A DNA stretch of 64,000 bases from the NCBI RefSeq assembly GCF_003581585.1, contig NZ_QXIR01000011.1, forward strand, positions 54,590 through 118,589. Direction: 5' to 3'. Shown piece by piece: positions 44,394 through 54,834 of the stretch. Made by a program: the position numbers and the translations under genes. The notes beneath the pieces were generated by a model. That model ran no database searches, was not told the DNA's origin, and was given only the letters and a program-made list of their open reading frames with translations. Position 1 is the stretch's first letter. Each line of letters starts with the position of its first letter. The stretch is from Bacillus salacetis. GTDB lineage: Bacteria > Bacillota > Bacilli > Bacillales > Bacillaceae_B.

Positions 44394-44473
44394 AAGGGAC
44401 AGGGGAAGAAGGGATAGGTCCCTTGTCTTGCTTTTGTGAAGGAAGTTGGAACTTTTATGATAAAGGCTTTCAT
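44394..44473 (-). pseudogene. 5' remnant of a pRiA4b ORF-3-like gene, cut by a REP element
   Basis: On the minus strand GGAGGGGATTGCAA and ATG at 44473 begin MKAFIIKVPTSF, closely like the start region of the 29713 gene (AAGGGGATTCGAA, then LKAYIMKIEL). After about ten codons the likeness ends near a REP-type element (GGGACAGG..GGTCCC, 44394-44430). Confidence 0.5.
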
Positions 44474-44694
44474 TTGCAATCCCCTCCATTTAGAAAATAG
44501 ATCTTCTATATGGTCAATTTTAATGATTGCCGGAAGGAGGGACAGGCACCCAACCTAACCACAAAACACCTTAAATATAGCAGTAGATTCCAGCGTAGTC
44601 TAAAAGGTGCACAAGAATATCCAATAAAAGGGATTGTACAAAATAGTGATTAGCGGTGTTCCAATGGATGATATGGCCCTATGAAAATGTAAAA

Positions 44695-44722
44695 AAGAGA
44701 CATGTTCCATGACATGTCTCTT
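44695..44722 (-). terminator. Terminator of the nuclease gene
   Basis: AAGAGACATGT (44695-44705) pairs with ACATGTCTCTT (44712-44722); on the minus strand TTTTTT follows. Confidence 0.8.
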
Positions 44723-44766
44723 CTTCATAAGGGAGAGAGGAACAGACCCCTCTCTCCCCTCAGTAT

Positions 44767-47700
44767 TTAAGCAGTTCTTCTCTTATAAAGGAAGATAGAA
44801 CCGCCGCCAACCAGAATTAATAGTAATCCTGCAAATAAAACAATGAAAGTATTTGTTCCTGTATTTGGAAGTTTACCACCTGGTGTTTTGCCTGGATTCT
44901 CTCCCGGCTTATTTCCTGGATTATCTCCTGGATTTTCTCCCGGTTTGTTCCCAGGATCATCTCCTGGGTTATCCCCAGAGCCTTCTCCCGGATTATCTCC
45001 TGGGTTTTCTCCCGGGTTATCCCCTGGGTCTTCTCCTGGATTTTCTCCCGGGTCTTCTCCAGGCATTGAACTAATATCTACAATTCGGCCTTCCACTTCA
45101 GTTGGAATTCCTTCACTGCCTATAGTGACCAAATGATCACGGAAGTTTTCCCAGTCAGATAGACCCAGGTCGGTTACACGGCCTTCTGCATAAGCTTTTG
45201 CAAAGACGTCATATCCATCTCCGCCTTTTGCTGTGAAAGCATTTGTTGCGATGGTGTATGTTTCTTGATCAGAAATCTCTACATATTGACCATCTTCATT
45301 CAGATATTTAATTGATACTACACGTTCGCCTGCAGGCTTGGCAGAATCAAATTCTACTTTCCCTCCGGCTACATGCAGGAAGCCTCCATTTTCACCTGGG
45401 TATTGACTGAAGCTGATTTCGAATGCTTCTTTAAGTTCAGCACCGGTCAAATCCATTGTTGCCAATGTATTGGCAAATGGAAGAACTGTAATGATCTCTC
45501 CTACAGTAATCGGACCTGCATCGATTGCTGCGCGGATTCCACCACCGTTTTGCAATGACATGATAATATTTTCACCTGTAAAGTTCTTAGCTTTTGAAAG
45601 CATTCCATCGGTAATCAGGTTACCCAGGATTGTCTCGTTTTTACGTACACTTGGATTCGTATTGTCACCGTTCGTTCTAGGGTTTTCCAGTGCAATTGGA
45701 GTTGAAACGCCGATTTCTTGTTTTGCTACCGCATCAACCTGTGCTTTAAATGGTGCCAATACATCCACTGCTTCTTGGTCAGCTGTTTTGTCACTGATTT
45801 TTATTAAGTTTCCGTCATTGTCTATAACAACACCATTTTCATCGAAACTTACATCAAGAAGACCTAGATTGCTGTTAGAATTTCCTGTTTGCACGAGTAC
45901 AGTTGGAGTGGCATCCTCAGCTACAACAACTGGTTTAGATAACGCTGTATGGCTATGTCCGCCTACGATAATATCAATGCCCTCTACTTGCTCTGCAAGA
46001 ACAAGGTCATTATCAACTGCTGCATTGTCATCATAACCAATATGGGTCAATGCAATAATTTTGTTAACGCCTTGCGACTCGAAGTACTCTACTGATTTTT
46101 CAGCCTCTTCAAGATAATTTTCAAATGTAATGGAGCCCGGACTGGAAATATCGGCAGTTTCTTCTGTCGTCAAACCGAAGATCCCAACTCTCTCACCGTT
46201 CACTTCTTTAATGATGCCATTATAGATCTCGCCATTGTCATATGCGGATTCAATAAAGTCATTGAATAGTCCGTCAAATTTGGCATCTTTTGAAAAGTCA
46301 ACGTTCGCACTTACAAATGGGAAGTTAGCTCCCTTAACAAAGTCAGCCAACGCCTGATGGCCTTCTGGTGAAGAACCTAAGTCGAATTCATGGTTACCGA
46401 ACGTCATGGCGTCATAACCCATAAGTTTCATTAAGGCAAGTTCAGCTTCACCTTTGAATTCGTTGAAATATAAGGTCCCGGTGAATGCATCCCCAGCGTC
46501 AAGAAGGAGTGCATCAGGATTTGCTTCTCTAACTTCTTTTACAGCAGTAACTGTCTTCGGCATGTTCTCTAAAGCTGAATGAGTATCATTTGTATGCATG
46601 ACAGTCAGATTATATTGTCCTTTTACATCAGTGATTCTGCCTTCTACATCCGTTGGAATTCCCTCACTGCCGATGCTGATCAAGTGATTCCGGAAGTTTT
46701 CCCAATCAGACAGGCCTAAATCAGTTACACGGCCTTCTTCATAAGCTTTCGCAAAGACGTCATATCCATCTCCGCCTTTTGCTGTGAACGCATTGGTTGC
46801 GATAGTATAAGTTTCTTCATCTGAAATTTCGATATATTTATCATTCTCATTCAGATATTTAATTGATACTACACGTTCACCTTCTGGTTTGCTGGAATCG
46901 AATTTCACTTTTCCTCCGGCTACATGCAGGAACCCGCCATTTTCCACAGGATATTGACCAAAGCTGGTTTCAAATGCCTCTTTCAGTTCTGCGCCGGTCA
47001 GATCCATCGTTGCCAGAGTATTGGCAAACGGGAGAACAGTGATGATTTCTCCTACAGTGATTGGGCCTTCATTGATGCCCGCACGGATTCCCCCGCCGTT
47101 TTGCAAAGCCATGATGATGTTCTTGCCCGTGAAATCTTCAGCCTTAGCAAGCATACCATCTGTAATCAAGTTGCCAAGGATTGTTTCATTTTTACGTACA
47201 CTTGGCTTGGTATTATCGCCGTTTGTACGCGGACTTTCCAATGCAGAATCAGTTGTGACTCCGATTTCTTCATTAGCGACAGCATCGACACGTGCTTTAA
47301 ATGGTGCAAGCACTTCCACCGCTTCTTGATCAGCAGCAATCTCTTTTGTGATTGGTATTACGCGCCCATCATACGTTGCGATTACATCATTTTCATCAAA
47401 ATTAACATTCAAAACACCAAGGTTGTTGTTTGAATTGCCGGTTTGTACGATGATGGTCGGTGTCTCATCTTTTGCAACAATCACAGGTTCACTTAATTTT
47501 GTATGGCTGTGTCCACCTACGATAACGTCAATACCTTCTACTAATTCTGCAAGCAAAAGGTCATTATCTATTGCTGCATTATCGTCATACCCGATATGTG
47601 TCAATGCCACAATCCGGTTGACTCCTTGTTCTTCTAACGAAGCAACAGCTTTTTCAGCTTCATCAATGTAATTCTTAAAAGTTATAGAGCCCGGACTTGA

Positions 47701-50700
47701 AATATCAGCCGTTTCCTCTGTAGTCAAACCGAAGATACCGACTTTCTCGCCGTTCACTTCTTTGATGATGCCATTATAGATTTCACCATTTTCATAAGAA
47801 GCTTCAATGGAGTCGTTGACAAGTCCATCAAATTTCGCATCTTTTGAAAAATCCACGTTCGAGCTTACAAATGGGAAGTCTGCTCCTTTGATAAAGTCAG
47901 CCAGAGCTTGATGGCCTTCCGGTGAAGAGCCTAAATCAAATTCATGGTTACCAAAAGTCATAGCATCATAGTCCATCAGATTCATCATGGCGAGATCAGC
48001 TTCACCTTGGAACTCATTGAAGTATAAAGTTCCAGTAAATGCATCGCCTGCATGAAGAAGCAATCCATCCGGAGAAACGGCTCTAAGATCTTTTAGTGCT
48101 GTTATTGTCCTAGGCATCAAGTCCAATGCTGAATGGGTGTCATTGGTATGGAAAAGAGTTAGGTCCGGTCCTCCCAGATCAAGTTGAATCAATACAGGAT
48201 CATGGTCAGATGCACGGCCCTGCTCTTCTGTAAAATTCGCATTGATATGGATCATATCAACTGAAGTATTGGACACAAGATTATTAGAAACCAGTATATG
48301 GTCCAGAACTTGGTTGTTTCCTTGGAAGAAGTATGAGAAACGATCCTTGACAGGAACTGAATCTACCATATTCGTCAAAACTCCGCCTTTTAGCGTATCA
48401 AGTGCCGGGGTGAATTCAAAATCATTCATATCTCCCGCAACAATCACATTCAAAGCGGGATTTTTTGCAAGTCCGGCATCAATAAAGTTGTTGACTTCTT
48501 GCGCTAATTTCAATCGCTCTGCTTCAGAACCCAATTTAGGCGGTTGGCTTGCACCCCATAGGGATTCATCTCCGCCCTTGGAATTAAGATGAGCGCCGAT
48601 GACTACAACGCGTTCGCCTTTAAACTCGAATTCTGCGGCAATCGGCTTACGGGTGTCAACGAATTGGTCTGGATTGATCACTCCGGGATTAAGCGTTAAG
48701 TTTCCTTCTTCGGACCAAGCATTTGCTTGTGTGGCAGCACCTTTTGTACCTTCCACTAGAGTTACTCGATCTGGATTATACAAATATCCCACCCGGATAT
48801 TCCCGCCAGGTGCACCACCATTTGTATTGTTTACAGGTGCAACATCTGTCCAGTCATACACGGGACCTCCTGCAGCCACAATGGCATCAATCAAACGCTG
48901 GTAGCTCTCGGATGCATCTGCATTGCCGGAATTAGTCTGTCCATCATTATCTTGAACCTCTACAAGCGTAATGACATCGGGGGATTTCATATTATCCACA
49001 AAGGATTCTGCAATCTTCGCCACTTTTTCATTGGGTGTATTGTCAGCGTTGTTTGAGAAGTTTTCGACATTGTAACTTGCCACAGTCAATTTGTCGTCTG
49101 CAGGTACGATGTCTGTAACTTCAGGTGTAACATTCGATGGGATGACACCCGGCAATGTGCTCTTATCAGTCACTATTCGGTAGCCTGAACTTGAATAAGA
49201 AAGAATACCAACTACATCTCCATCAAATTGGTCTCCTGCATTATAAGTAGTACCCACACCAGATAGCATGATTTTCTCAGGATTATAATCGTCTGCTGCG
49301 ATATTCAACCCGCCATTAACATTTACCTCGTTATTTGTTGTGCTTTCCACAATAATTGGAACCTCGCCGGAATATGGCGGTCCGACAACAAGAGCATCTG
49401 GGAACGAAAGGCGCATATATTCAACCGATTCCCAGAAGTCGATACCATCCTCTTCAGGATCGAAAGACTCCAATTTATCGTTATCGATGATTTTGTTCGG
49501 AGGTACAATATCTTTCCCCACTACAAGAGGGGCAGGAAGGTCAGCAGTACCTGTCTTGGTTACTGCAGTTCCAGTAATTTGCGTTCTGGAAAGGTTTGTG
49601 CCTCCACCATATTCTGTCACTGTCCCGTCTACAGAAACTGTATCCCCAACAGAGACTCCATGGTTTCTTTGGTATACTTCTATAGCTTCAGAAGTTGCGG
49701 TATCCTCATCTGCATTCTCAACATCTTGCATAACAAAACTATTTGCATTGAAGATATGAGTCACAACACCAGTAACATCTGTCACTGAAGATCCATCATA
49801 TTCAGAAGCATGGCCTTTCCCTTGGATGTCATGGATATAGATACCTTCAGTATTCAGAATTCTATAAGAAAAACTGAATATATCACTCTCATTACCCTCA
49901 GCAACCGCGATTGCTTTAATGGTTGTTTCTCCAGTTTCCAGAGCAATTGGCTGAGTATACTTTTCACTTTCCGGATTTGGAGCTGAACCATCAATAGTGT
50001 AATAGATTTCAGCACCTTCAATATCGGATTTCAATTCAATTTTCGTACCTGCTTCTACAACTCCTTGTGCCTGAGTTGAATATACCGCCGGCTTGTTGAC
50101 TAGATCGTAGCTTTCCAGACCAAGCGTTTTCAAGTGATAGCCAGCACTGTTAACAGATCCAATTCCTGTAAGATGAACCATATCCCCTTCTTTGTAGTGC
50201 TTGATTAGATCATCATAAGTGGTACCTGTGCGGTTATCGTGAACGACAGTAACACTTCCTCCGCCCTCAAATACCGCTTCAAAAGTAGCCGTTCCATAAT
50301 TATCTTTTTTCAAGTCGGTAATCTCGACATTTTCCAGCTTTAACCATTCCCCTTGCATACTTTCGTCCACTTTTGTCACAGACTGTGCTGCAGGAAGACT
50401 GTTGTCTGACGAAAGAATTTCCTGCTCGGTAGGTTTGATCTCCAACTCATTATTATAAGTTAGCAATTCACCGGTGATTTTGACTTTATCTCCCGGTTTA
50501 ACACCCTGAAGACTATTAAAAACAAGAATCCCAGCTGTTTCATCTTGTACGTAGAAGGTGTCATAACCCCACAGTCCTGTATTCGTTGTAGCAATTCCTT
50601 CGAACGTCACCGTGCTGCCAGCACCTTGTCCACGTGCTTCCGCAATGGAAATTGCCGGAACAACTGGTTCTGGTTCTGGTTCTGGATCTACAGGATCGGA

Positions 50701-51315
50701 AGTTCCAAAGGTGTGTTTGCCGATATCAGAGAAAATATCTTTTCCTTTATTCGTCCATTCCGTATTCCTATCAAAGACATCATCAATAATTGTATCCCCG
50801 GCTGAAACATCGCTGTTCCTGACAAGAGAAACATCTGCCAGTACACTTTCCACTGAACCGACCTGACCAATTGAATCCACTGCCTGGCCATTCTTTCTCA
50901 GTACAATCTGGTCATTTCCATTAAAATTAATGACTTGCTTGCTTGTGTCGAGCATATCACCCACAGCTAGAATGGCAGCATCTGCATCAGGCCGGGTAAT
51001 AACATAAGTATCACCACTTGCAAGCTTCCCCTCTAATGGCAAAGAACTGCCTGGTGCAGTGGTTCCTGTAGTGGCACTGTTACTATTATTGTAATGTTCC
51101 AGGGTATAGCCGTTCAGATCGACTTCTCCTCCCGTACCATTATATATTTCAATAGCTTTATTGAAGCTCGATCCCTCAATATATTCAGAGATAATGAGAT
51201 CAGCAGCCACAGCAGCTTCAGCTCTTACATTAGTATTAGCAACGGGTGCAAATAAACTTGTAACCAAAAAAATCAATGTGACGATACTTACACTTCTCTT
51301 ATGGCGTCTTTTCAA
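44767..51315 (-). CDS. Cell-wall-anchored multidomain nuclease and 5'-nucleotidase (YhcR-like)
   Basis: A 2182-residue surface protein. In order: signal peptide ending near VRAEA; lamin-tail domain (about 40-160); OB-fold nucleic-acid-binding domain (220-330); a chitobiase-C-like repeat (EIYYTIDGSAPNP); a second OB-like domain; an EEP endonuclease/phosphatase domain (LTVASYNVENFSN near 760, GDMNDFEFTP, SDHDPV); two 5'-nucleotidase modules, each with HTNDTHSAL, GNHEFDLG and GGHSHT; an Asp/Asn/Pro/Gly spacer; and an LPNTG sortase signal with a hydrophobic tail. It should degrade extracellular nucleic acid to nucleosides plus phosphate. B. subtilis YhcR has one nucleotidase module. A TTG at 51315 with GGGAGGA upstream is preferred to the ATG at 51330. 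Confidence 0.92.
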   Translation of the reverse strand: MKRRHKRSVSIVTLIFLVTSLFAPVANTNVRAEAAVAADLIISEYIEGSSFNKAIEIYNGTGGEVDLNGYTLEHYNNSNSATTGTTAPGSSLPLEGKLASGDTYVITRPDADAAILAVGDMLDTSKQVINFNGNDQIVLRKNGQAVDSIGQVGSVESVLADVSLVRNSDVSAGDTIIDDVFDRNTEWTNKGKDIFSDIGKHTFGTSDPVDPEPEPEPVVPAISIAEARGQGAGSTVTFEGIATTNTGLWGYDTFYVQDETAGILVFNSLQGVKPGDKVKITGELLTYNNELEIKPTEQEILSSDNSLPAAQSVTKVDESMQGEWLKLENVEITDLKKDNYGTATFEAVFEGGGSVTVVHDNRTGTTYDDLIKHYKEGDMVHLTGIGSVNSAGYHLKTLGLESYDLVNKPAVYSTQAQGVVEAGTKIELKSDIEGAEIYYTIDGSAPNPESEKYTQPIALETGETTIKAIAVAEGNESDIFSFSYRILNTEGIYIHDIQGKGHASEYDGSSVTDVTGVVTHIFNANSFVMQDVENADEDTATSEAIEVYQRNHGVSVGDTVSVDGTVTEYGGGTNLSRTQITGTAVTKTGTADLPAPLVVGKDIVPPNKIIDNDKLESFDPEEDGIDFWESVEYMRLSFPDALVVGPPYSGEVPIIVESTTNNEVNVNGGLNIAADDYNPEKIMLSGVGTTYNAGDQFDGDVVGILSYSSSGYRIVTDKSTLPGVIPSNVTPEVTDIVPADDKLTVASYNVENFSNNADNTPNEKVAKIAESFVDNMKSPDVITLVEVQDNDGQTNSGNADASESYQRLIDAIVAAGGPVYDWTDVAPVNNTNGGAPGGNIRVGYLYNPDRVTLVEGTKGAATQANAWSEEGNLTLNPGVINPDQFVDTRKPIAAEFEFKGERVVVIGAHLNSKGGDESLWGASQPPKLGSEAERLKLAQEVNNFIDAGLAKNPALNVIVAGDMNDFEFTPALDTLKGGVLTNMVDSVPVKDRFSYFFQGNNQVLDHILVSNNLVSNTSVDMIHINANFTEEQGRASDHDPVLIQLDLGGPDLTLFHTNDTHSALDLMPRTITALKDLRAVSPDGLLLHAGDAFTGTLYFNEFQGEADLAMMNLMDYDAMTFGNHEFDLGSSPEGHQALADFIKGADFPFVSSNVDFSKDAKFDGLVNDSIEASYENGEIYNGIIKEVNGEKVGIFGLTTEETADISSPGSITFKNYIDEAEKAVASLEEQGVNRIVALTHIGYDDNAAIDNDLLLAELVEGIDVIVGGHSHTKLSEPVIVAKDETPTIIVQTGNSNNNLGVLNVNFDENDVIATYDGRVIPITKEIAADQEAVEVLAPFKARVDAVANEEIGVTTDSALESPRTNGDNTKPSVRKNETILGNLITDGMLAKAEDFTGKNIIMALQNGGGIRAGINEGPITVGEIITVLPFANTLATMDLTGAELKEAFETSFGQYPVENGGFLHVAGGKVKFDSSKPEGERVVSIKYLNENDKYIEISDEETYTIATNAFTAKGGDGYDVFAKAYEEGRVTDLGLSDWENFRNHLISIGSEGIPTDVEGRITDVKGQYNLTVMHTNDTHSALENMPKTVTAVKEVREANPDALLLDAGDAFTGTLYFNEFKGEAELALMKLMGYDAMTFGNHEFDLGSSPEGHQALADFVKGANFPFVSANVDFSKDAKFDGLFNDFIESAYDNGEIYNGIIKEVNGERVGIFGLTTEETADISSPGSITFENYLEEAEKSVEYFESQGVNKIIALTHIGYDDNAAVDNDLVLAEQVEGIDIIVGGHSHTALSKPVVVAEDATPTVLVQTGNSNSNLGLLDVSFDENGVVIDNDGNLIKISDKTADQEAVDVLAPFKAQVDAVAKQEIGVSTPIALENPRTNGDNTNPSVRKNETILGNLITDGMLSKAKNFTGENIIMSLQNGGGIRAAIDAGPITVGEIITVLPFANTLATMDLTGAELKEAFEISFSQYPGENGGFLHVAGGKVEFDSAKPAGERVVSIKYLNEDGQYVEISDQETYTIATNAFTAKGGDGYDVFAKAYAEGRVTDLGLSDWENFRDHLVTIGSEGIPTEVEGRIVDISSMPGEDPGENPGEDPGDNPGENPGDNPGEGSGDNPGDDPGNKPGENPGDNPGNKPGENPGKTPGGKLPNTGTNTFIVLFAGLLLILVGGGSIFLYKRRTA
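45080..48165 (-). repeat. Internal tandem duplication of the nucleotidase module
   Basis: Two ~1.5-kb direct copies (about 46630-48165 and 45080-46615) encode near-identical 5'-nucleotidase modules, from HTNDTHSAL to EGRI. Both keep metal and catalytic residues (GNHEFD, GGHSHT, NGGGIRA). The copies are similar enough to recombine. Confidence 0.9.
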
Positions 51316-52341
51316 TTTTCTTCCTCCCATTTTTGAAAACTAATTATCCTTTTAGTAGAATCATGCTGTTTTGGCGTTTCTTTCGTAATGGCTGCCAATA
51401 CTGAAATATCCAGTTGAATCAGACGCAGTAGACTTTACTTTTCAGGGGAGCTTACTTTTTTGTTGCTGCTTTTGCACACATGAAAAAACGACAACATTTG
51501 TACGTTTCAATCTCCTTCTATTTTTATATTTTCAAAGCTTCCAAGGCTGGTGTCTATTAGATGTGACTGGCATATAAACCGGTTCCACTTAACCTATCAA
51601 AACTAATGACCATTTCATCTGTAAGCAACAAACCCTTCCCCGTGCATATTTCGTTTTAATATCTGCAAAAGTGACAATTTTCTAAAAATATAATCCAGAC
51701 TTAGAACCAAATATAGAAAAACAGGGAAGAAGACAAACAACCTCCTGAAACTTTTTTCGACTTTTAATACCATAATCCCCCATTACAATTATAGATGGGG
51801 AAGAATAACGTGTAAATACAATTTGTGTAGATTTACATTTCTTTTACTTCCCTTACATAGATTGAAGACTTGTCACTATATTCCTTTCATATTTTAAATA
51901 GGCTGTTTTCGCATATATTGTTGCTTTCGGAAAGATCCCAGGTGCCGATTCCCCCCCTGTATACAAAGGTTTTACTCTCGGAAAAGAAAGAGCAGCTCTT
52001 TTCTTTCCTTCTCACCGGGGGTGTTACGACGATTTACCAGGATATTAGTTGAAATTTATATTGAATAGCAACAGAGTTTACGAAAAGAGCCTTTAAATAA
52101 GATTGGAACCTTTTCAATATGTAGGGTTTCCTGCCAGTTCCTATAAAGGCCAATGTAATAGACCCTGCTTTTTCTTTCTGGTAACTCTATCATTACCAAG
52201 TTAGTTTTAAATGATTTATGCAGATGAAGGTGGGCTCCCTTGACCAGGACTTCAAATAAGATAGGGTCTAAGTTCTTAACAAAAACAATTTTTAGAATTC
52301 AAAATAAAGGAGTATTGATCAGACCATTAATGCTCTTTCGA
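51316..52341. other. Long AT-rich intergenic region
   Basis: About 1 kb without a convincing gene. It must hold the promoter of the nuclease gene. A GAAAAGAAAGAGC / GCTCTTTTCTTTC hairpin lies near 51980-52006. Six-frame inspection shows only short frames with poor codons. Confidence 0.5.
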
Positions 52342-52881
52342 CTATTCTTTAATTCTGAAGATAGGGTCTTGGCCGTGAAAGGCGATACACACAGCGATTG
52401 AATTTTCATGAGAGATTGATATATAAGCTCTTGTGAATGCAATAACCGTCCTCGCCACTAAATAGATTGTCGAACCTATTGCTATGTCGTTTCCATCAAA
52501 TCCATCTACTTCATAAATGGTGCCAAAACCCTCTAAACTTGGCGCTTCAACATTCTCTGACCAATCACTCGCCCAGTCATCATCTTCATCTTCTAATGGA
52601 GTGTATTCTTCGCATATAAAAAAAGCACTATCCCATTTATTATCTAAATCGTATTCAAAGTAGATTGCTCTGGCTGTTTGTTTTTCAGCTATTTTTATAG
52701 ATTGTTCAAGACCTTGCCTTAATTCTTTTTCATATTGATTTAAAGCTATTTGATTAATCGTATTGGCTCTATCAGGGCCAGCTAATCGGGAACAGATATT
52801 GAAATACTTCTCTTCGATTTCGTCAGGGCTTTTTCTTCTCAAATCCACTTGTAGTTCATCTAAATGCTCGAAAATATTCAA
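52342..52881 (-). CDS. Hypothetical acidic protein
   Basis: A 179-residue acidic cytosolic protein with an all-helical first half (DELQVDLRRKSPDEIEEKYF) and a beta-type second half (GFGTIYEVDGFDGNDIAIG, then FHGQDPIFRI). An acidic stretch (PLEDEDDDWASDWSE) lies near residue 100. It starts at TTG 52881 with GGAGG seven bases upstream. No family recognised; its small acidic nature and position near toxin loci would suit an immunity protein, but that is a guess. Confidence 0.6.
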   Translation of the reverse strand: MNIFEHLDELQVDLRRKSPDEIEEKYFNICSRLAGPDRANTINQIALNQYEKELRQGLEQSIKIAEKQTARAIYFEYDLDNKWDSAFFICEEYTPLEDEDDDWASDWSENVEAPSLEGFGTIYEVDGFDGNDIAIGSTIYLVARTVIAFTRAYISISHENSIAVCIAFHGQDPIFRIKE

Positions 52882-53137
52882 TTTCCTGCCTCCTCTACAG
52901 ATAATTTCATTAGATAAATTATATCATTTTCTTCATTAACCTAATGAGTAATCTATAGGCAATAAGTGAGTGTTAGTTGTTAGATATTTAATCTTAAAGT
53001 GGATAAAACAGCAATGATTTACCACTTTAAATCGCCAATAAAATAGCACCTCAATGAACAAAGGTCCATTGTATTTTATGTGATAAATCCCGCTATTTTC
53101 ATTGATATTTCAAAACAAACCTAACTTTAACAAAAAA

Positions 53138-53171
53138 AGAGAGACCCATAATATGCTAATTGGTCTCTCTT
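53138..53171 (-). terminator. Terminator after the small membrane protein gene
   Basis: AAGAGAGACC (53138-53147) pairs with GGTCTCTCTT (53162-53171); a T-run follows on the minus strand. Confidence 0.75.
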
Positions 53172-53298
53172 ATTACTAAATAATTTATAGTTTTCTCTCC
53201 CAAAGGATAACCCGTAATAATGACAGTTCTCCACAGTGTAGGAATATAAGATAAGGCGCGAATACCCAATTTCATATGGGGGTGATCGAAGTATCCGC

Positions 53299-53475
53299 TT
53301 ACTTTTTCAAAGCGAATACAAGTGATAATAAACTAAAACTTAAAACGATTGAAAGCGGTATTCCATAAGCTAATAAATACTCTGCAATCAAATTAGAACT
53401 CAGTACATAGAGCAAGCTGCCTAAACTGATCAGGAATATAGCCAAGCATAATATGGACTGCCAATTCAGCTTCAT
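53299..53475 (-). CDS. Small two-helix membrane protein (58 residues)
   Basis: ATG at 53475 follows AAGGAG at 7 nt. The 58-residue product begins MKLNWQSILCLAIFLISLG and has two hydrophobic helices separated by SSNLIAEY, ending LALKK-like (VFALKK). It lies 20 bp downstream of the secreted protein gene, so the two are probably one transcript. Function unknown. Confidence 0.7.
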   Translation of the reverse strand: MKLNWQSILCLAIFLISLGSLLYVLSSNLIAEYLLAYGIPLSIVLSFSLLSLVFALKK

Positions 53476-53495
53476 GTTTTTTCTCCTTAATATCT

Positions 53496-54332
53496 CTACT
53501 TAGTGTCTACAGAATAGTGTTTGACCGCTGGTTTCCCAACATATCCATAGTAAGTGGAACTGGAAAGAACTTTTCCGCTTTTGTTCTTTTTAGACTTAAC
53601 CGTTTTAACCTTATAGGTATGTCTGCCTTTTTTGTAGTAAAAATCCCTTGAGTTGTAGTTTCCTGAAGGTCCGGAAAGGCTGACTTCAAATTTAATCGTT
53701 TTTGATCCTGACGCAGTAAGTCCAAAGGTTTGGTTCACCGCTGATTTTGAGGGAATACTCCCCGAGTAACTTGCCGAGATGGTAGTCGTTCTCTCAATAG
53801 ATGACTTATAGGTTGCACCTCTTGCAATACTAATGATGAAATAGGGGTTTGATAGATAAGACCAGGATTTGGTAATACCCTGATTATACACTTTATAAGT
53901 GTAATACGTAAAGTCGCCAACACAAGCTATACAGTTTAACTGGTCTCCTTTTTGATTATTAATGGTTTCTAGTTCTCTAATCAATTCCGGAGAATAGGGT
54001 TCTGTTACTGTTTCACCTAGTTCATTTGTAAATTCTACGAATTCACCAAGAAATACTTCTTCCCCGACAGGTAAATCTTCACCGGTTCCTGGATCTTCAC
54101 CTGTATCATCACCGGTTCCTGTGCCAGGGTCTAAATCCCCCCCTGTGCCTGGAGGGTCTGTACAACCACCTTCTCGTGGATCAATAGTAATGGTTCCTTT
54201 TTTTGTTGTTCCCGCCAATGAATAATCGGCATCATCACAACCAAATGACGCATCGGCGTAATTTTGCTCAACCGCAGTAAATGTAACAAACAATAACATA
54301 ACTGAACATATTATCCTAACTATATTCTTCAT
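53496..54332 (-). CDS. Secreted protein with Gly/Asp/Pro linker, hypothetical
   Basis: A 278-residue protein with a Sec signal peptide (IVRIICSVMLLFVTFTAV, cut near AEQNYADA). A short Cys-containing region, then a linker of Gly-Thr-Asp-Pro (near residues 60-90), then a beta-rich C-terminal half with Ser/Thr/Tyr repeats (TTTISASYSGSIPSKSAV) and a basic end. The style recalls the 31539 protein (TKSWS). Two CxxC-like Cys residues sit in LNCIACVGDF. The ATG at 54332 is preferred over 54347, though its site is weak. Function unknown; probably an extracellular or wall protein. Confidence 0.65.
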   Translation of the reverse strand: MKNIVRIICSVMLLFVTFTAVEQNYADASFGCDDADYSLAGTTKKGTITIDPREGGCTDPPGTGGDLDPGTGTGDDTGEDPGTGEDLPVGEEVFLGEFVEFTNELGETVTEPYSPELIRELETINNQKGDQLNCIACVGDFTYYTYKVYNQGITKSWSYLSNPYFIISIARGATYKSSIERTTTISASYSGSIPSKSAVNQTFGLTASGSKTIKFEVSLSGPSGNYNSRDFYYKKGRHTYKVKTVKSKKNKSGKVLSSSTYYGYVGKPAVKHYSVDTK

Positions 54333-54560
54333 ACATATTCCATCCATTCACATTATATTTTTTTGAATGACAAAATAAACTACATTCAGCAACATGAATA
54401 ATTCTTTTACCCTGTTAAATTACTTTTCGGTTGAGCTCTAACCTGAGATTATAGTACAACACTCCTGGTAAAATAGCCACATTTAATTTGAATATTCTAA
54501 CAATTATACTCAAAAGAATAATTTTCTTACTAGCTACCTTTCGTGTAACTTAAAACAGAG

Positions 54561-54611
54561 ATATGCTTACTTTGTCTACACCTCTGGTTCCGAAAATGGA
54601 TGCTGCGATAT
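54561..54611 (-). pseudogene. LXG toxin fragment (about 50 bp)
   Basis: ATGCTTACTTTGTCTACACC and the following CTGGTTCCGAAAATGGATGC match 59386-59430 inside the LXG backbone. A tiny relic at the outer edge of toxin locus 2, like the 37783 relic at the edge of locus 1. The gap 54333-54834 shows nothing else. Confidence 0.7.
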
Positions 54612-54834
54612 ATAAGTCTTCCTGCCACTTAAAATGTCATCTCGACTGTTTATCGTACTTCTCACAAAATACAAATATATAAATAAATAATACCCCATGA
54701 TGGTACTTCCTTCATGAGCTATGAATTTCATACAGTCTTTTTATATCACCTCTCATCTATTAAATTATAAGAAAAAACCTGAAGGAACTCACTTCCATTC
54801 AAGGTCAACTTTATCATCCATAATATTTCGAAAG

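Noticed and set aside
51832..51857. TTTACA / TTTACT / CTTACA run resembling a Pho box
   Set aside because: Only two units keep the 11-bp phase and it points away from the nuclease gene, about 500 bp off.
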